Below, piece after piece: positions 7,702 through 16,872 of a stretch of DNA of 64,000 nt (position 1 is the first letter of the stretch; every line of letters starts with the position of its first letter). The stretch lies in the NCBI RefSeq assembly GCF_001729485.1, contig NZ_CP017157.1, positions 4,712,001 to 4,776,000 on the forward strand. Direction: 5' to 3'. The DNA is from Streptomyces lydicus (GTDB lineage Bacteria > Actinomycetota > Actinomycetes > Streptomycetales > Streptomycetaceae). The position numbers and the translations under genes are program-made. The notes under the pieces are model-generated. The model was not told the DNA's origin and ran no database searches. It worked only from the letters and a program-made list of their open reading frames with translations.

Positions 7702-9482
7702 CCGGCCAGTCCGCTCAGGCCGGTGGGCACGTGCATCTTCTGGACCGACCTGCCGTCACCGACGTACATGTGGACGCCGCAGGGCAGACACGGGTCGAAG
7801 CTGCGCACCGCGCGCATGATGTCGATGCCCTTGAAGTTCTCCGGGGTGTTCTCCTCGAAGATCGGGGTGTTCTGGACGGCGTCCTCGTACGGGCCGGGGG
7901 TGCCGTAGCTGTCACGGGTGCTGGCGTTCCAGGGAGTCGGCGGATACGGGTGGTAGTTGGCGATCTTGCCGTCCCGGATGACCATGTGGTGCGAGAGGAC
8001 GCCGCGGACCGCCTCGGTGAACCCGACGCTGATGGACTCGTCGGGGACCTCGAACTTCTCCCAGGTCCGGGTGTTGCCGGCGCGGACCTCCTCCAGTCCC
8101 TGTTCGGCGAAGTGCAGGGCCATGGCGGCCGAGTACGCCTGGAAGTAGGTGCGGGCGCGGTTGCGCTCCAGGGCGTTGCTCCACTTCGGGATCTTCCATT
8201 CGAAGCGGGCCTCGGGCCGGGTCACCCCGCGCGGCAGGTCGATGACCACGCTGTGGCCGGTGGCCTTGACGTAGGGGGTGTCGACGAGGCCGGACAGCGC
8301 GGTGGACCACAGGCGGGCGAGCGGCCCGCCGCCGGTGTCCAGCGCCAGGTTCTCCTTGCCGTCGAACCAGCGCGGCGACATCACCCAGCTGTACTTGTCG
8401 TCGAAGTCCCGCTTCTGCGGGGCGGGGATGGTGTGCTGGTTCCAGGGGTGGCGCGGGTCGACGGGGTTGCCGAGCGGGTCGTGGGAGACGAACAGCTCCT
8501 GGCCCACCCAGTCCTGGTAGTAGGAGCTGCCCAGCAGGATGCGGATGCCGAGGTTGATCTCGGTGAGGTCGTTGGTGACCAGTTTGCCGTCGACGATGAC
8601 GCCGGGGGTGACGAACATCTTCCGTCCCCAGTCCGTCATGTTGCGGTAGGTGAAGTCGCAGTGCTCCGGGTCGTTGAAGGCACCCCAGCAGCCCAGCAGG
8701 ACGCGGCGGCGGCCGACCTCCTCGTAGCCGGGCAGCGCCTCGTAGAAGAAGTCGAAGAGGTCGTCGTGGAGCGGCACGACACGCTTCATGAACTCGACGT
8801 AGCGCATCAGCCGGCTCATGTAGTCGGTGAAGAGCTGGACGCTGGCGACGGTGCCCACGCCGCCCGGATAGAGCGTGGAGGGGTGCACATGGCGCCCCTC
8901 CATGAGGCAGAACATCTCCCGGGTGTAGCGGCTGACGTGCAGCGCCTCGCGGTAGAACTCGCCCTCCAGGGGGTTGAGGGCGGTCATGATGTCGGCGATG
9001 GTGCGGTAGCCGTGGTCGCCGGCGTGCGGCGCCTCGGTGCGCTGGGCGAGTTCCCACACGCCGGGGTTGGTCTCGCGGACCATCTTCTCGCAGTAGTCGA
9101 CCCCGACCAGGTTCTCCTGGAAGATGTTGTGGTCGAACATGAACTCCGCGGCCTCGCCGAGGTTGATGACCCACTCACCCAGGTGCGGAGGCTTGACCCC
9201 GTAGGCCATGTTCTGGGCGTAGACCGAACACGTGGCGTGGTTGTCGCCGCAGATGCCGCAGATCCGGCTGGTGATGAAGTGGGCGTCGCGGGGGTCCTTA
9301 CCGCGCATGAAGACGCTGTACCCGCGGAAGACGGACGAGGTGCTGTAGCACTCGGCGACCCGCTTCTGCTTGAAGTCGATCTTCGTGTGGATCCCGAGGC
9401 TGCCCACGATCCGGGTGATCGGATCCCAGGCCATCTCCGTCAGACCGCTGCCGTCACCGGCCGTCTTCGTCGTGGGTGCCAT
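7698..9482 (-). CDS. hhyL: [NiFe]-hydrogenase large subunit, high-affinity actinobacterial type
   Basis: This catalytic subunit oxidises H2 at a Ni-Fe centre. The protein has 594 aa. The L1 motif RICGICGDNH is at residues 73-82. The L2 motif DPCLPCGVH, whose four-cysteine set with L1 ligates nickel, is at about 563-571. A 23-residue extension follows His571 and should be cleaved by the protease encoded at 3668-4342. L1 and L2 variants and the gene neighbourhood match the group 1h (formerly group 5) enzymes that scavenge atmospheric H2 in Streptomyces and mycobacteria. The start lies 87 bases after the small-subunit stop. Confidence 0.95.
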   Translation of the reverse strand: MAPTTKTAGDGSGLTEMAWDPITRIVGSLGIHTKIDFKQKRVAECYSTSSVFRGYSVFMRGKDPRDAHFITSRICGICGDNHATCSVYAQNMAYGVKPPHLGEWVINLGEAAEFMFDHNIFQENLVGVDYCEKMVRETNPGVWELAQRTEAPHAGDHGYRTIADIMTALNPLEGEFYREALHVSRYTREMFCLMEGRHVHPSTLYPGGVGTVASVQLFTDYMSRLMRYVEFMKRVVPLHDDLFDFFYEALPGYEEVGRRRVLLGCWGAFNDPEHCDFTYRNMTDWGRKMFVTPGVIVDGKLVTNDLTEINLGIRILLGSSYYQDWVGQELFVSHDPLGNPVDPRHPWNQHTIPAPQKRDFDDKYSWVMSPRWFDGKENLALDTGGGPLARLWSTALSGLVDTPYVKATGHSVVIDLPRGVTRPEARFEWKIPKWSNALERNRARTYFQAYSAAMALHFAEQGLEEVRAGNTRTWEKFEVPDESISVGFTEAVRGVLSHHMVIRDGKIANYHPYPPTPWNASTRDSYGTPGPYEDAVQNTPIFEENTPENFKGIDIMRAVRSFDPCLPCGVHMYVGDGRSVQKMHVPTGLSGLAG

Positions 9483-9569
9483 CGTGTGTGCCGTTGCCCT
9501 TCTGTACGCGCGGGAAGTGGGGGTCGGACGGAGAGTCCGAGAGGTGCCGGGGCGCTGCGTGGCGCGCGG

Positions 9570-10658
9570 TCACCACGGCTTCCGGTAGCCGGTGGTCAGT
9601 TGGTCGCCGCGGTGCCGCCACTTGGGTTCGTGGTCGACGGTCCTGGCCGTGATGGTGCGCAGCCGGCGGATCACGCTGCCGTACGCGCTGCTGGCGCTGC
9701 TGGAGACCTTGCCGCCGGGCGGCTCGTCCATGAACGGCATGAACTTGTCGGGGAAGCCGGGCATGGTGCAGGCGATGCAGATGCCGCCGACGTTCGGGCA
9801 GCCGCCGATGCCGTCCATCCAGCCCCGCTTGGGGACATTGCATTTGACCACGGGGCCCCAGCATCCGAGCTTCACGGAACACTTGGGCGAGTCGTAGGTG
9901 GTGGCGAACTGCCCCTGCTCGTAGTAACCGGCCCGGTCGCAGCCCTCGTGCACGGTCTGTCCGAAGAGCCAGGTCGGCCGCAGCTGGTCGTCCAGCGGGA
10001 TCATCGGCGCGGCACCGACGGCCTGGTAGAGCAGGTACGTCAGCGTCTCGGCGAAGTTGTCCGGCTTGATCGGGCAGCCGGGTACGCACACGATCGGGAT
10101 CCCGGCCTTGGAGGTCCAGTCCCAGCCCAGGTAGTCGGGCACGCCCATGGCGCCGGTGGGGTTGCCCGCCATGGCGTGGATGCCGCCGTACGTGGCACAG
10201 GTGCCGATGGCGACGACGGCGAGCGCCTTGGGGGCGAGACGGTCCAGCCACTCACTGGTCGTGATCGGCTGGCCGGTCTCCGGGTTGTTGCCGAAACCGC
10301 ACCAGTAGCCCTCCGGCTTGATCGCCTCATTGGGGATGGAACCCTCGATGACCAGCACGAAAGGATCGATCTCGCCGCGCTCGCCCTTGAAGAACCACTC
10401 GATGAAGGTGTCCGCGCCCTGTTCCGGGCCGCACTCGAAGTCGATCAGCGGCCAGTGGACCGCGACCTTGGGCAGGCCGGGCAGGGCGCTGAGCGCGATC
10501 TCCTCGATGCTGGGCTGGGTGGCGGCGGTCAGCGCCACCGAGTCACCGTCGCAGCTCAGACCGGCATTGATCCAGAGGACATGGATCGGCGACTCGTCCT
10601 CGGCGGACGGCTTTCCGTTCACGGCGGCCTCGGGGGCCGCACTCGATGCTGCGGACAT
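9570..10658 (-). CDS. hhyS: [NiFe]-hydrogenase small subunit, high-affinity actinobacterial type
   Basis: This electron-transfer subunit carries three Fe-S clusters. The protein has 362 aa and no Tat signal peptide, so the enzyme should sit on the cytoplasmic side. The proximal-cluster region reads SCDGDS (residues 35-40): Asp39 takes the place of the usual second cysteine, as described for group 1h enzymes. Other ligand motifs are GTCATYGG, PGCPIKPDNF, HEGCD, CSVKLGCWGP, CNVPKRGW and the CPNVGGICIACTMPGF region. The ATG at 10658 is chosen because GAGGAG lies just upstream. It is the first gene of the operon. Confidence 0.95.
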   Translation of the reverse strand: MSAASSAAPEAAVNGKPSAEDESPIHVLWINAGLSCDGDSVALTAATQPSIEEIALSALPGLPKVAVHWPLIDFECGPEQGADTFIEWFFKGERGEIDPFVLVIEGSIPNEAIKPEGYWCGFGNNPETGQPITTSEWLDRLAPKALAVVAIGTCATYGGIHAMAGNPTGAMGVPDYLGWDWTSKAGIPIVCVPGCPIKPDNFAETLTYLLYQAVGAAPMIPLDDQLRPTWLFGQTVHEGCDRAGYYEQGQFATTYDSPKCSVKLGCWGPVVKCNVPKRGWMDGIGGCPNVGGICIACTMPGFPDKFMPFMDEPPGGKVSSSASSAYGSVIRRLRTITARTVDHEPKWRHRGDQLTTGYRKPW

Positions 10659-10788
10659 GGGCGTCTCCTCGGTGGATATGCAACGAAAGCGCACATTTCG
10701 AGGCTTCCGTCATCCTTGGTAACACCCGCGTCCGCGCCGGACCGCTCGGTGAGGGCCGTTGCGGTGAAACACCCCCTCCGCGCCCAGC

Positions 10789-10823
10789 ACGAAGGGCGCC
10801 CGAGTTGCTCGGGCGCCCTTCGT
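10789..10823 (-). terminator. Strong intrinsic terminator of the DUF4232 lipoprotein gene
   Basis: A perfect 16-bp inverted repeat (10789-10804 with 10808-10823) closes a 3-base loop, 16 bases past the stop codon of the lipoprotein gene. It also insulates the hydrogenase promoter region from upstream transcription. Confidence 0.85.
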
Positions 10824-10838
10824 TCGGTGCTGCTGCCG

Positions 10839-11546
10839 TCAGCCCAGTGCCCCGGCCTGCACCGCGGTCACGTCGAACCGGCCGCCGCACACCCGCAGCC
10901 CACGGCTGCCGGTCGTCATCGACTCCTTGGAGCCGGGCGGGTAGACGTAGACGATCTGCGAATCGGCCCAGCACGGGGTGTCCGACACACCCTCGTTCAC
11001 GGTGTGCAGCACGGCGTGGGCGCTCTGCCCCGGCTGGAGCCGGACGAGGCCGCCGGTGCCGCCCTCACGGGTGGCCGGCTTGCCGACCGGGGAGCCGTCG
11101 CGGAGGATCAGCGAGACGCCCGGGAAGCCGCGCAGCGTGCAGGACTTCTTGCCCTTGTTGGTGAAGACGAGCGGGTAGTGGATGTTGCCCGCGCCGATGT
11201 CGGAGGCGCCCAGTCGCAGCGACATGTTGGCGGCGGTGCAGCGGTCCGACGCCGTCATGGCCGAGGCGTGCGACTCCGTGGCGTGCGCGCTGCCGGACGG
11301 CTTGCCGCCGGTGGAGGCCGCCGCGTTCGCCGACGGGCGCGTGGCGCCGGCCGAGGACGGCTGCTCGGCACCGGTCGGCTGCACACCGCTGCCGCTCTGC
11401 TGCTGCGTGGCGGGTGCGGCCGACGAGGGGCGGGACGCGGCGCCGGGTCCGTCCTGGCATGCGGTGAGCGCGAGCGCCGCGACGGCGATCAGTGACCCGG
11501 CGGCGACACGGCGGCCGCGGCCGAGCGACTTGATGGTGAGCGACAT
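10839..11546 (-). CDS. DUF4232-domain lipoprotein
   Basis: The 235-aa exported lipoprotein has a twin-basic N terminus, a hydrophobic segment and the lipobox LALTAC with Cys30 as the lipidation site. A Ser/Ala/Thr/Gly-rich linker (about residues 31-98) is followed by a compact beta-rich domain. That domain contains CTAANMSLRLG, KSCTLRGFPGVSL, a late CWAD and a final VCGGRFDVT, with cysteines that could form two disulfides. This matches the actinobacterial DUF4232 domain. The ligand is unknown. It stands alone, with its own terminator. Confidence 0.88.
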   Translation of the reverse strand: MSLTIKSLGRGRRVAAGSLIAVAALALTACQDGPGAASRPSSAAPATQQQSGSGVQPTGAEQPSSAGATRPSANAAASTGGKPSGSAHATESHASAMTASDRCTAANMSLRLGASDIGAGNIHYPLVFTNKGKKSCTLRGFPGVSLILRDGSPVGKPATREGGTGGLVRLQPGQSAHAVLHTVNEGVSDTPCWADSQIVYVYPPGSKESMTTGSRGLRVCGGRFDVTAVQAGALG

Positions 11547-11790
11547 GAGTGTCCCCCTCGTCTGGTAGGTGCCAGCTCTCGTATGGGTGCGTGCGGTCCG
11601 TCCGTTGCTCTTCCAGCGTGACTCCGGGCACTGCCGGACCGCTAACGAGGCACTAACACACCGCTAACGAGCAGACGCGCCCGGCACGCCGGTCACCCCG
11701 GCACCAGTGGTGACCAGCCGGGATTCCGGGTGCGCCGCTCAGGCTCGCAGATAATTCCCGAGTTGCGGACGCGGCACCACGAGGTTCGGC
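11547..11790. other. Intergenic region upstream of the DUF4232 gene
   Basis: About 240 bases that should contain the lipoprotein promoter. A relatively AT-rich patch around 11641-11670 (repeated CTAACGAG/CACTAACA words) is visible. I see no convincing gene, hairpin or operator. Confidence 0.4.
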
Positions 11791-12884
11791 CTACTTCCCC
11801 CGTCCTTGGTCGGCGCCGAGGTTCGGCGGGTCGGGTACGGGATTGCCGTAGAGGTCCCGGTCGCCGCCGCCCGGGACCGGCACGCCGGCGCCCGGGGCCG
11901 GCGATCCGGCCCGCAGCCGCACGTCGTACGGGGCGAGGAACCGGGGGTCACCGCGTACCGCGCCGGCGTCGGTGGCGGGCACCGCGGAGATCCGGGCGTA
12001 GAGGTTGTGGTCGTAGGTGTGGTGTGCGTCGGCAGGCGGGGAGCCGCCCGCGGCGCCGGCGAAGACGTGTCACGGAAGGTGACGCCCCGGGACCGTTGCT
12101 GCTGACCACGGCCGTGCCAGGGACGTTCGTGGTGACGGTGTTGTGGTGCACAAGAGTACGAGTGGCGGACGCACAGACGACCGAAATGACGCCATAGGGC
12201 GCGGTGGTGTTGCGGTCGTTGACACTGACGTTGTAGCGGACGGTGTTGCGGTCGGAGATCATGCCGGCGTTGTAGCCGGCGGAGCGGGCGTTGTAGCCGT
12301 CGACGAGGTGGTGCTCGACCCGCGCCCCGACCGCGTTCTGCACGACGATCCCGTCTCCCCCGGCGTCCCGCACGGTGTTGTGGTGCACCGACAGCCCGGT
12401 GATCGGCGAGAACGAGGTGCCGGGCCCGTTCGGGTGCGCGGGCCGCCGGCCCCAGGTCGAGGGGGTCCCGATGCCGGTGCGGTCGGTGTGCGCCACCGAG
12501 CGGCGCGCCGGGATCCTCGTACGGCGGCACGACGCCGGAACCGGCCGGCACTACCTGGTGGACGGCGTGCCGGTGGTGGCCGGCCCGGTGTTGGTCACGT
12601 CGAGGTCGCGCAGCTCCCGGTACTGGACGTTGTCGAGGAGGATCGCCGCCCGGGCCCCGCCGCCCGCGAGGCGCGGCCTGCCGCCGCTGCCGTAGGCGCC
12701 CGCGGCGCGGGGCGCGCCCGCGGCGCCGGACGCGGCGGGCGCGAAGGTGCCGGTGCAAGTGGTGCCGCGCCGGAAGAGGATCCGGTCACTGGGGCGGTCC
12801 GGGGGCCGGGGCCGGCCGGGCCGGTGGGGCGGCCAGAGCCGCGGTCGCGGGCAGGGCGGCGACGAGTCGAGGGACGGCGCTCAT
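11791..12884 (-). pseudogene. Secreted right-handed beta-helix protein, broken by several frameshifts
   Basis: Fragments in different minus-strand frames join into one beta-helix protein. From the start at 12884: a signal peptide (MSAVPRLVAALPATAALAAP), then DRILFRRGTTCTGTF and ILLDNVQYRELRDLDVTNTG in a second frame. Next come helix coils with SPITGLSVHHNTVRDAGGDG and RTLVHHNTVTTNVPGTA, and finally DPRFLAPYDVRLRAGSPAPG and GDRDLYGNPVPDPPNLGADQ. Stops and frame changes occur near 12789, 12550 and 12060-11980. Family knowledge suggests a polysaccharide-acting or cell-surface protein; no intact product can be made. Confidence 0.7.
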
Positions 12885-13157
12885 CTCTCCCCTTTCGGTG
12901 CACCGGCGTGTCGCGGGGCCCGCCTCCGGACCGTGCGACACGCCGGTGATGAGGTGCCGGTGGCGGCCACATCGTTGGGCAGCCGCCGACGGGAGGCAAG
13001 GCACAGCGGACGAAAGTGCAAGCGCTGCCCTGGAAAGGGCAACTCGGGGCGGGCGACGCCGAGGCGGCGAGCCGGGCGCGGCCAGGCCGAACTCGACGAG
13101 ATGCCGGGGCGGTTGACGAAGAGGGGCAGTTGACGAAGAGGGCGGGCCCCGGGAGGG

Positions 13158-15605
13158 TCAGCCGCCCACACCGCTCGGTTGCTCCAGGTCCAGGTCGAGA
13201 GTCTCGGCGACGCCCGCGGCGAGGGATATCGGGGTGGCGTGCGGCGGATAGCCGGCCGCGGTCAGGGTGTAGTGGCTGCCGCCCAGGTCGTCGAAGGCGA
13301 AGGCGCCGTCCTGGCCGGTGCGGGTGTGCCCGGCGACCGTACCGTCCTCGACGAGGGTCACGGCGGCGTCGGCCAGCGGCCTCCCCTTCGGGTCCCGGAC
13401 GGTGCCGCGGACGGTGGCGGTGGGGCGCAGCCGGGCATCGTGCCGGGCGGGCTCACCGCCGGACAGTTCGATGGCCCGGGCCTCCGGCCGGTGACCGGGG
13501 GCGCTGAGGACCAGGGTGTGTGCGCCGGGCGGCAGCGTGCTCAGTTCCCAGTTCCCGTGCGCGTCCGTGGCCGTACGGGCCACCACCTCGCCGCCGGCGT
13601 CGGTGACGACGACGCTTCCGTCGGCCAGTGGTGCGTCCGCCGTCCCTCCACCGCGCAGGGTGCCGCCCAGGCGGCGCCCACCGCCGAGTATCAGGTCCAT
13701 CTCGGTCGGTGTGCCCGCACCGCGGCAGGTGGCGGAGGCCGCGTGCGGGGTGTGGCCGGGGGCGGCGGCCGTGAGGAGATAGCCGCCGGCGGTCGGGGCG
13801 TCCACCGCGTAACTGCCGTCGGGGCCGGCCGTGGTGATGCCCGCCTGCCGTCCCTGCCGGTCGATCAGCGTCACGCTCGCGCCCGCTATCGGCGCGCCGG
13901 AGGCGTACCGTACGCGGCCCCGGAACCCGGCGGCGCGGTCCTGTACGAGGGTCCCGGCGGCGGGGGGCACGTCAGCCGGGGTCGCGGCGGCGGCCGGGGC
14001 CACCGCGGTCGGCACCGGGGCAGCCGGCGTCACGTCGACCGGGGCCGGGGCCGGGGCCGGGGTGGACGGTGCCTGGAGACGCTCCTCCTCGGGCGCCGCC
14101 GTCGCGTCCTCGGTGCTCTGCGCGACCAGGGTCGGCCGGGAGACCTTGCGCTGCGACGGCAGGAACGACGCCAGGACCACGCCGACCAGGACCGCGGCGG
14201 CGGCGATCAGGAAGGCGACCCGGAAGCCGGCCATCGTGGGGACCGTGACCGGTCCCACGCTCCGGGACATATGGGCCAGCACCATGCCGATCACCGCGCT
14301 GGAGACGGAGGTGCCGATCGAGCGCATCAGGGTGTTGAGGCCGTTGGCGGCGCCGGTCTCGGACGGGTCGACGGCGCCGATGATCAGTGCGGGCAGCGAG
14401 GAGTACGCGAGGCCGATACCGGCGCCGACAACCACCGCGATGATGACGGTCTGCCAGGGCGCGTCCATCAGGCCGATGCCCGCGCCGTAGCCAACCCCTA
14501 TGACGAGCATGCCGAGCAGCAACGAGACCTTGGGGCCGCGCCGCGCGGCGATCCGCGCGTACAGCGGCGCGACGAACATCATCGTCAGGCCGAGCGGTGC
14601 CACGCACAGACCGGCCACCACCATCGACTGACCGAGGCCGTAGCCGGTCGACTTCGGCAGTTGCAGCAGCTGCGGCAGCACCAGCGAGATGGCGTAGAAC
14701 GCCACCCCGACCGTGATCGAGGCGAGGTTGGTCAGCAGCACCTCGCGGCGGGCGGTGGTCCGCAGATCGACCAGCGGGTCGCCGATGCGCAGCTCCATCA
14801 CGCCCCACAGCACCAGGATCAGGGCCGCGACACCGAAGAGGCCGAGCGTGGTGGGCGAACTCCACCCCCAGTCACTGCCCTTGGTGATGGGCAGCAGCAG
14901 GGCCACCAGCCCGGCGGACAGCCCCATGGCACCGGCCACATCGAAGCGCCCCACGGCACGTACGGAGGTCTCGGGGACGACGAGGAGGGTGAGCAGTATC
15001 GACAGCACCCCGAGACCGGCGGCGCCGAAGAACAGGGCGTGCCAGTCGGCGTGTTGGGCGACCAGCGCCGCGGCCGGCAGCGCGAGCCCGCCGCCGACGC
15101 CGATCGACGAGCTCATCAGGCCCATGGCCGAGCCGAGCCGCTCGCGCGGCAGCTCGTCACGCATGATGCCGATGCCGAGCGGGATGGCACCCATGGCGAA
15201 GCCCTGCAGCGCGCGGCCCACGATCATGACGATCAGGTCACTGGTGCATCCGCAGATCAGCGAGCCGACGACCATGATCGCGAGGCTCGCCAGCAGCATC
15301 CGCCGCTTGCCGTAGAGGTCGCCGAGCCGCCCCATGATGGGTGTCGAGACGGCGCCCGCGAGCAGGGTGGCCGTCATGACCCAGGTGGCGTTGCTGGGGG
15401 CGGTGTCGAGCAGCACCGGCAGGTCCTTGATGACCGGCACGAGCAGCGTCTGCATGACCGCGACGACGATGCCGGAGAAGGCCAGGACCGGGACGATGCC
15501 GCCGCGGGGTCTGCGGTGGCCGCCCGCACCGGGGTCGGGCACCGGGGGCGCCGCGGCGGTGGTCGCCGTCCTTCCGGACAGCTGGTCCGTCGTCGTCCGT
15601 GTCAT
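13158..15605 (-). CDS. DHA2-type MFS efflux transporter fused to C-terminal carboxypeptidase-regulatory-like repeats
   Basis: The 815-aa protein has two parts. Residues about 35-500 form a 14-helix EmrB/QacA-type drug:H+ antiporter, with GRLGDLYGKRRM after helix 2 and an early motif-C-like glycine-rich helix. After an Ala/Pro linker, residues about 560-810 hold three beta-sandwich repeats of the carboxypeptidase regulatory type (GRVRYASGAPIAGASVTLID, GTVRDPKGRPLADAAVTL). The ATG at 15605 is preferred because GGAGG lies nine bases upstream; the frame is open to 15737. Being next to scbR, it may export a product under gamma-butyrolactone control, which is inference. Confidence 0.88.
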   Translation of the reverse strand: MTRTTTDQLSGRTATTAAAPPVPDPGAGGHRRPRGGIVPVLAFSGIVVAVMQTLLVPVIKDLPVLLDTAPSNATWVMTATLLAGAVSTPIMGRLGDLYGKRRMLLASLAIMVVGSLICGCTSDLIVMIVGRALQGFAMGAIPLGIGIMRDELPRERLGSAMGLMSSSIGVGGGLALPAAALVAQHADWHALFFGAAGLGVLSILLTLLVVPETSVRAVGRFDVAGAMGLSAGLVALLLPITKGSDWGWSSPTTLGLFGVAALILVLWGVMELRIGDPLVDLRTTARREVLLTNLASITVGVAFYAISLVLPQLLQLPKSTGYGLGQSMVVAGLCVAPLGLTMMFVAPLYARIAARRGPKVSLLLGMLVIGVGYGAGIGLMDAPWQTVIIAVVVGAGIGLAYSSLPALIIGAVDPSETGAANGLNTLMRSIGTSVSSAVIGMVLAHMSRSVGPVTVPTMAGFRVAFLIAAAAVLVGVVLASFLPSQRKVSRPTLVAQSTEDATAAPEEERLQAPSTPAPAPAPVDVTPAAPVPTAVAPAAAATPADVPPAAGTLVQDRAAGFRGRVRYASGAPIAGASVTLIDRQGRQAGITTAGPDGSYAVDAPTAGGYLLTAAAPGHTPHAASATCRGAGTPTEMDLILGGGRRLGGTLRGGGTADAPLADGSVVVTDAGGEVVARTATDAHGNWELSTLPPGAHTLVLSAPGHRPEARAIELSGGEPARHDARLRPTATVRGTVRDPKGRPLADAAVTLVEDGTVAGHTRTGQDGAFAFDDLGGSHYTLTAAGYPPHATPISLAAGVAETLDLDLEQPSGVGG

Positions 15606-16017
15606 ACGTGCGGCCTCCAGGGCGGCAGGGGTGGGTGCGGCAGGCGCCATCGATACGTGCATGGCGAACGTGTTTTCCCCGTGCCCTATTCCGCGGATCG
15701 GCGAGCGCCGCACGTTCTTGACGGTGATCTCCCTCACGCCGCCCCCCCGGTCCCGACGTCGATGCCGACCCCGTCGGACCGGCCAACTCCAGTGAAGCGC
15801 ACGCCACTGACAATCCCGCCGGCACCGGCGGCCCCACAGACAAGAGGGGCGCCGCGGTGCACCGCGGCGCCCTCACCCCCTGGCCGACCCGTCTCAACTG
15901 AGCCGCCGGCCCCTGTCGTGCTCAGCAACAACACCGCGTGCGCGGTATGTTTGCCGCCCCCAAATCCCCCTGAATCACACAAATCACCCGGTGCCCCGCT
16001 GCGGTGCGACCCGGCGG
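15606..16017. other. Non-coding gap between the efflux gene and the ScbR-type repressor
   Basis: The 412 bases contain the 26-bp palindrome listed separately and presumably the promoter of the efflux gene. An in-frame upstream extension of the transporter to 15737 occupies the left part but lacks a clear ribosome site. I see no other gene. Confidence 0.4.
15847..15872. terminator. Perfect 26-bp GC palindrome, probable terminator after scbR
   Basis: GGGCGCCGCGGTG is followed directly by its exact reverse complement. It lies about 145 bases downstream of the ScbR-type gene stop and can fold to an 11-bp stem with a 4-base loop. A dimeric-protein operator cannot be excluded because the symmetry is perfect. 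Confidence 0.55.
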
Positions 16018-16698
16018 TCAGCTGACGGCGACGCTCTCCCCGACCTCGGCCGCCGCCGGCACCTTCTGCCGGAGAGCGGCCTCCAGCTTCTCCCCGCGCT
16101 CGGGGTCGAGATTGAGTTTGGCGAGCACCGCGGGCACCGCAATGCTGGGGAGGGTGTGCTCGAAGAAGACCGTCAACCGGTGGCTCAGGTCGGCCTGATT
16201 GGTCATCGCGTGCGACATCATCTGGAGCCCGGCGAACGCACCGACGAACAACTCGGCGGTGTCGCGTACGACGATGCTCTCCAGGATTTCGCCGCGCTCC
16301 CGCGCCTCGTTCAGCAGCCCCTCGACGAACCGCGTCCACGAGATCATCGACTGCTTGCGGTCAAGGTGGTTCGACCCCTGCTCGACCGCCAGCCGGGCGG
16401 CCCCGCGCTGGATCGGATCGCGGCGCAGGCGATAGGCCAGCACCTGCCCCGCGTCGACGAATTCCTGCAACTTGATCTTCTGCGGCTCGACGGCGATGTC
16501 GACGACCTGCTCTTCGAGTACGGCGAGTGCGAGCTGTTCCTTCGAGGCGAAGTGGAAGTACAGGGCGCCCTTCGTCACCCCGGCGCGCTCCAGGACTTCG
16601 GCGATCGTCGCGCGGTCGTAGCCCTGCTCGTCGAAAACCGACGCGGCCGCCTCCAAGATCACTCGGCGGGTCCGGATCGCGCGGTCCTGTTGTGCCAC
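16018..16698 (-). CDS. scbR: Gamma-butyrolactone receptor-type TetR repressor (ScbR/ArpA family)
   Basis: The 226-aa protein has an N-terminal TetR helix-turn-helix: RRVILEAAASVFDEQGYDRA, then IAEVLERAGVTKGALYFHF and SKEQLA. The sequence of the HTH and of the ligand domain is typical of ArpA/ScbR gamma-butyrolactone receptors. The GTG at 16698 is chosen because GGAGG lies six bases upstream; longer in-frame starts lack this. It is divergent from the AfsA-type synthase gene across 174 bases, the classic arrangement for autoregulated butyrolactone systems. ScbR-type proteins repress their own and the neighbouring promoter until the butyrolactone binds. Confidence 0.88.
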   Translation of the reverse strand: MAQQDRAIRTRRVILEAAASVFDEQGYDRATIAEVLERAGVTKGALYFHFASKEQLALAVLEEQVVDIAVEPQKIKLQEFVDAGQVLAYRLRRDPIQRGAARLAVEQGSNHLDRKQSMISWTRFVEGLLNEARERGEILESIVVRDTAELFVGAFAGLQMMSHAMTNQADLSHRLTVFFEHTLPSIAVPAVLAKLNLDPERGEKLEAALRQKVPAAAEVGESVAVS

Positions 16699-16805
16699 AG
16701 GACGCCTCCTGTCTCTCGAAGTCTTCAAGTTCCGCAACTGTTCGCTACAGCTCAAGTCGCCGCTCGACCAGCCTATTTCCCCTTTCCACCGGCCCGGCAT
16801 TGAAA

Positions 16806-16826
16806 ATAAAACCGGATGGTACGTAT
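16806..16826. promoter_or_regulatory. Candidate ARE-type operator between scbR and afsA
   Basis: A 21-base imperfect palindrome centred near 16816, with arms ATAAAACCG and GGTACGTAT. It lies about 47 bases before the synthase start in the divergent promoter region. Autoregulatory elements of butyrolactone receptors have similar length and an AT-flanked CCGG-like core. The match is by eye only. Confidence 0.4.
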
Positions 16827-16872
16827 CTTAACAGCGATGGACCTCATTCCGTAGAGACGCCTGGGGGCAGTC

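Noticed and set aside
7689..11495. 1268-codon open frame on the plus strand
   Set aside because: It runs antisense through the hydrogenase genes and the lipoprotein gene; composition is that of a GC-skew shadow.
13158..15737. Longer N terminus of the fused transporter starting at 15737
   Set aside because: The extra 44 residues are not hydrophobic or conserved-looking and there is no ribosome site, whereas ATG 15605 has GGAGG at nine bases.
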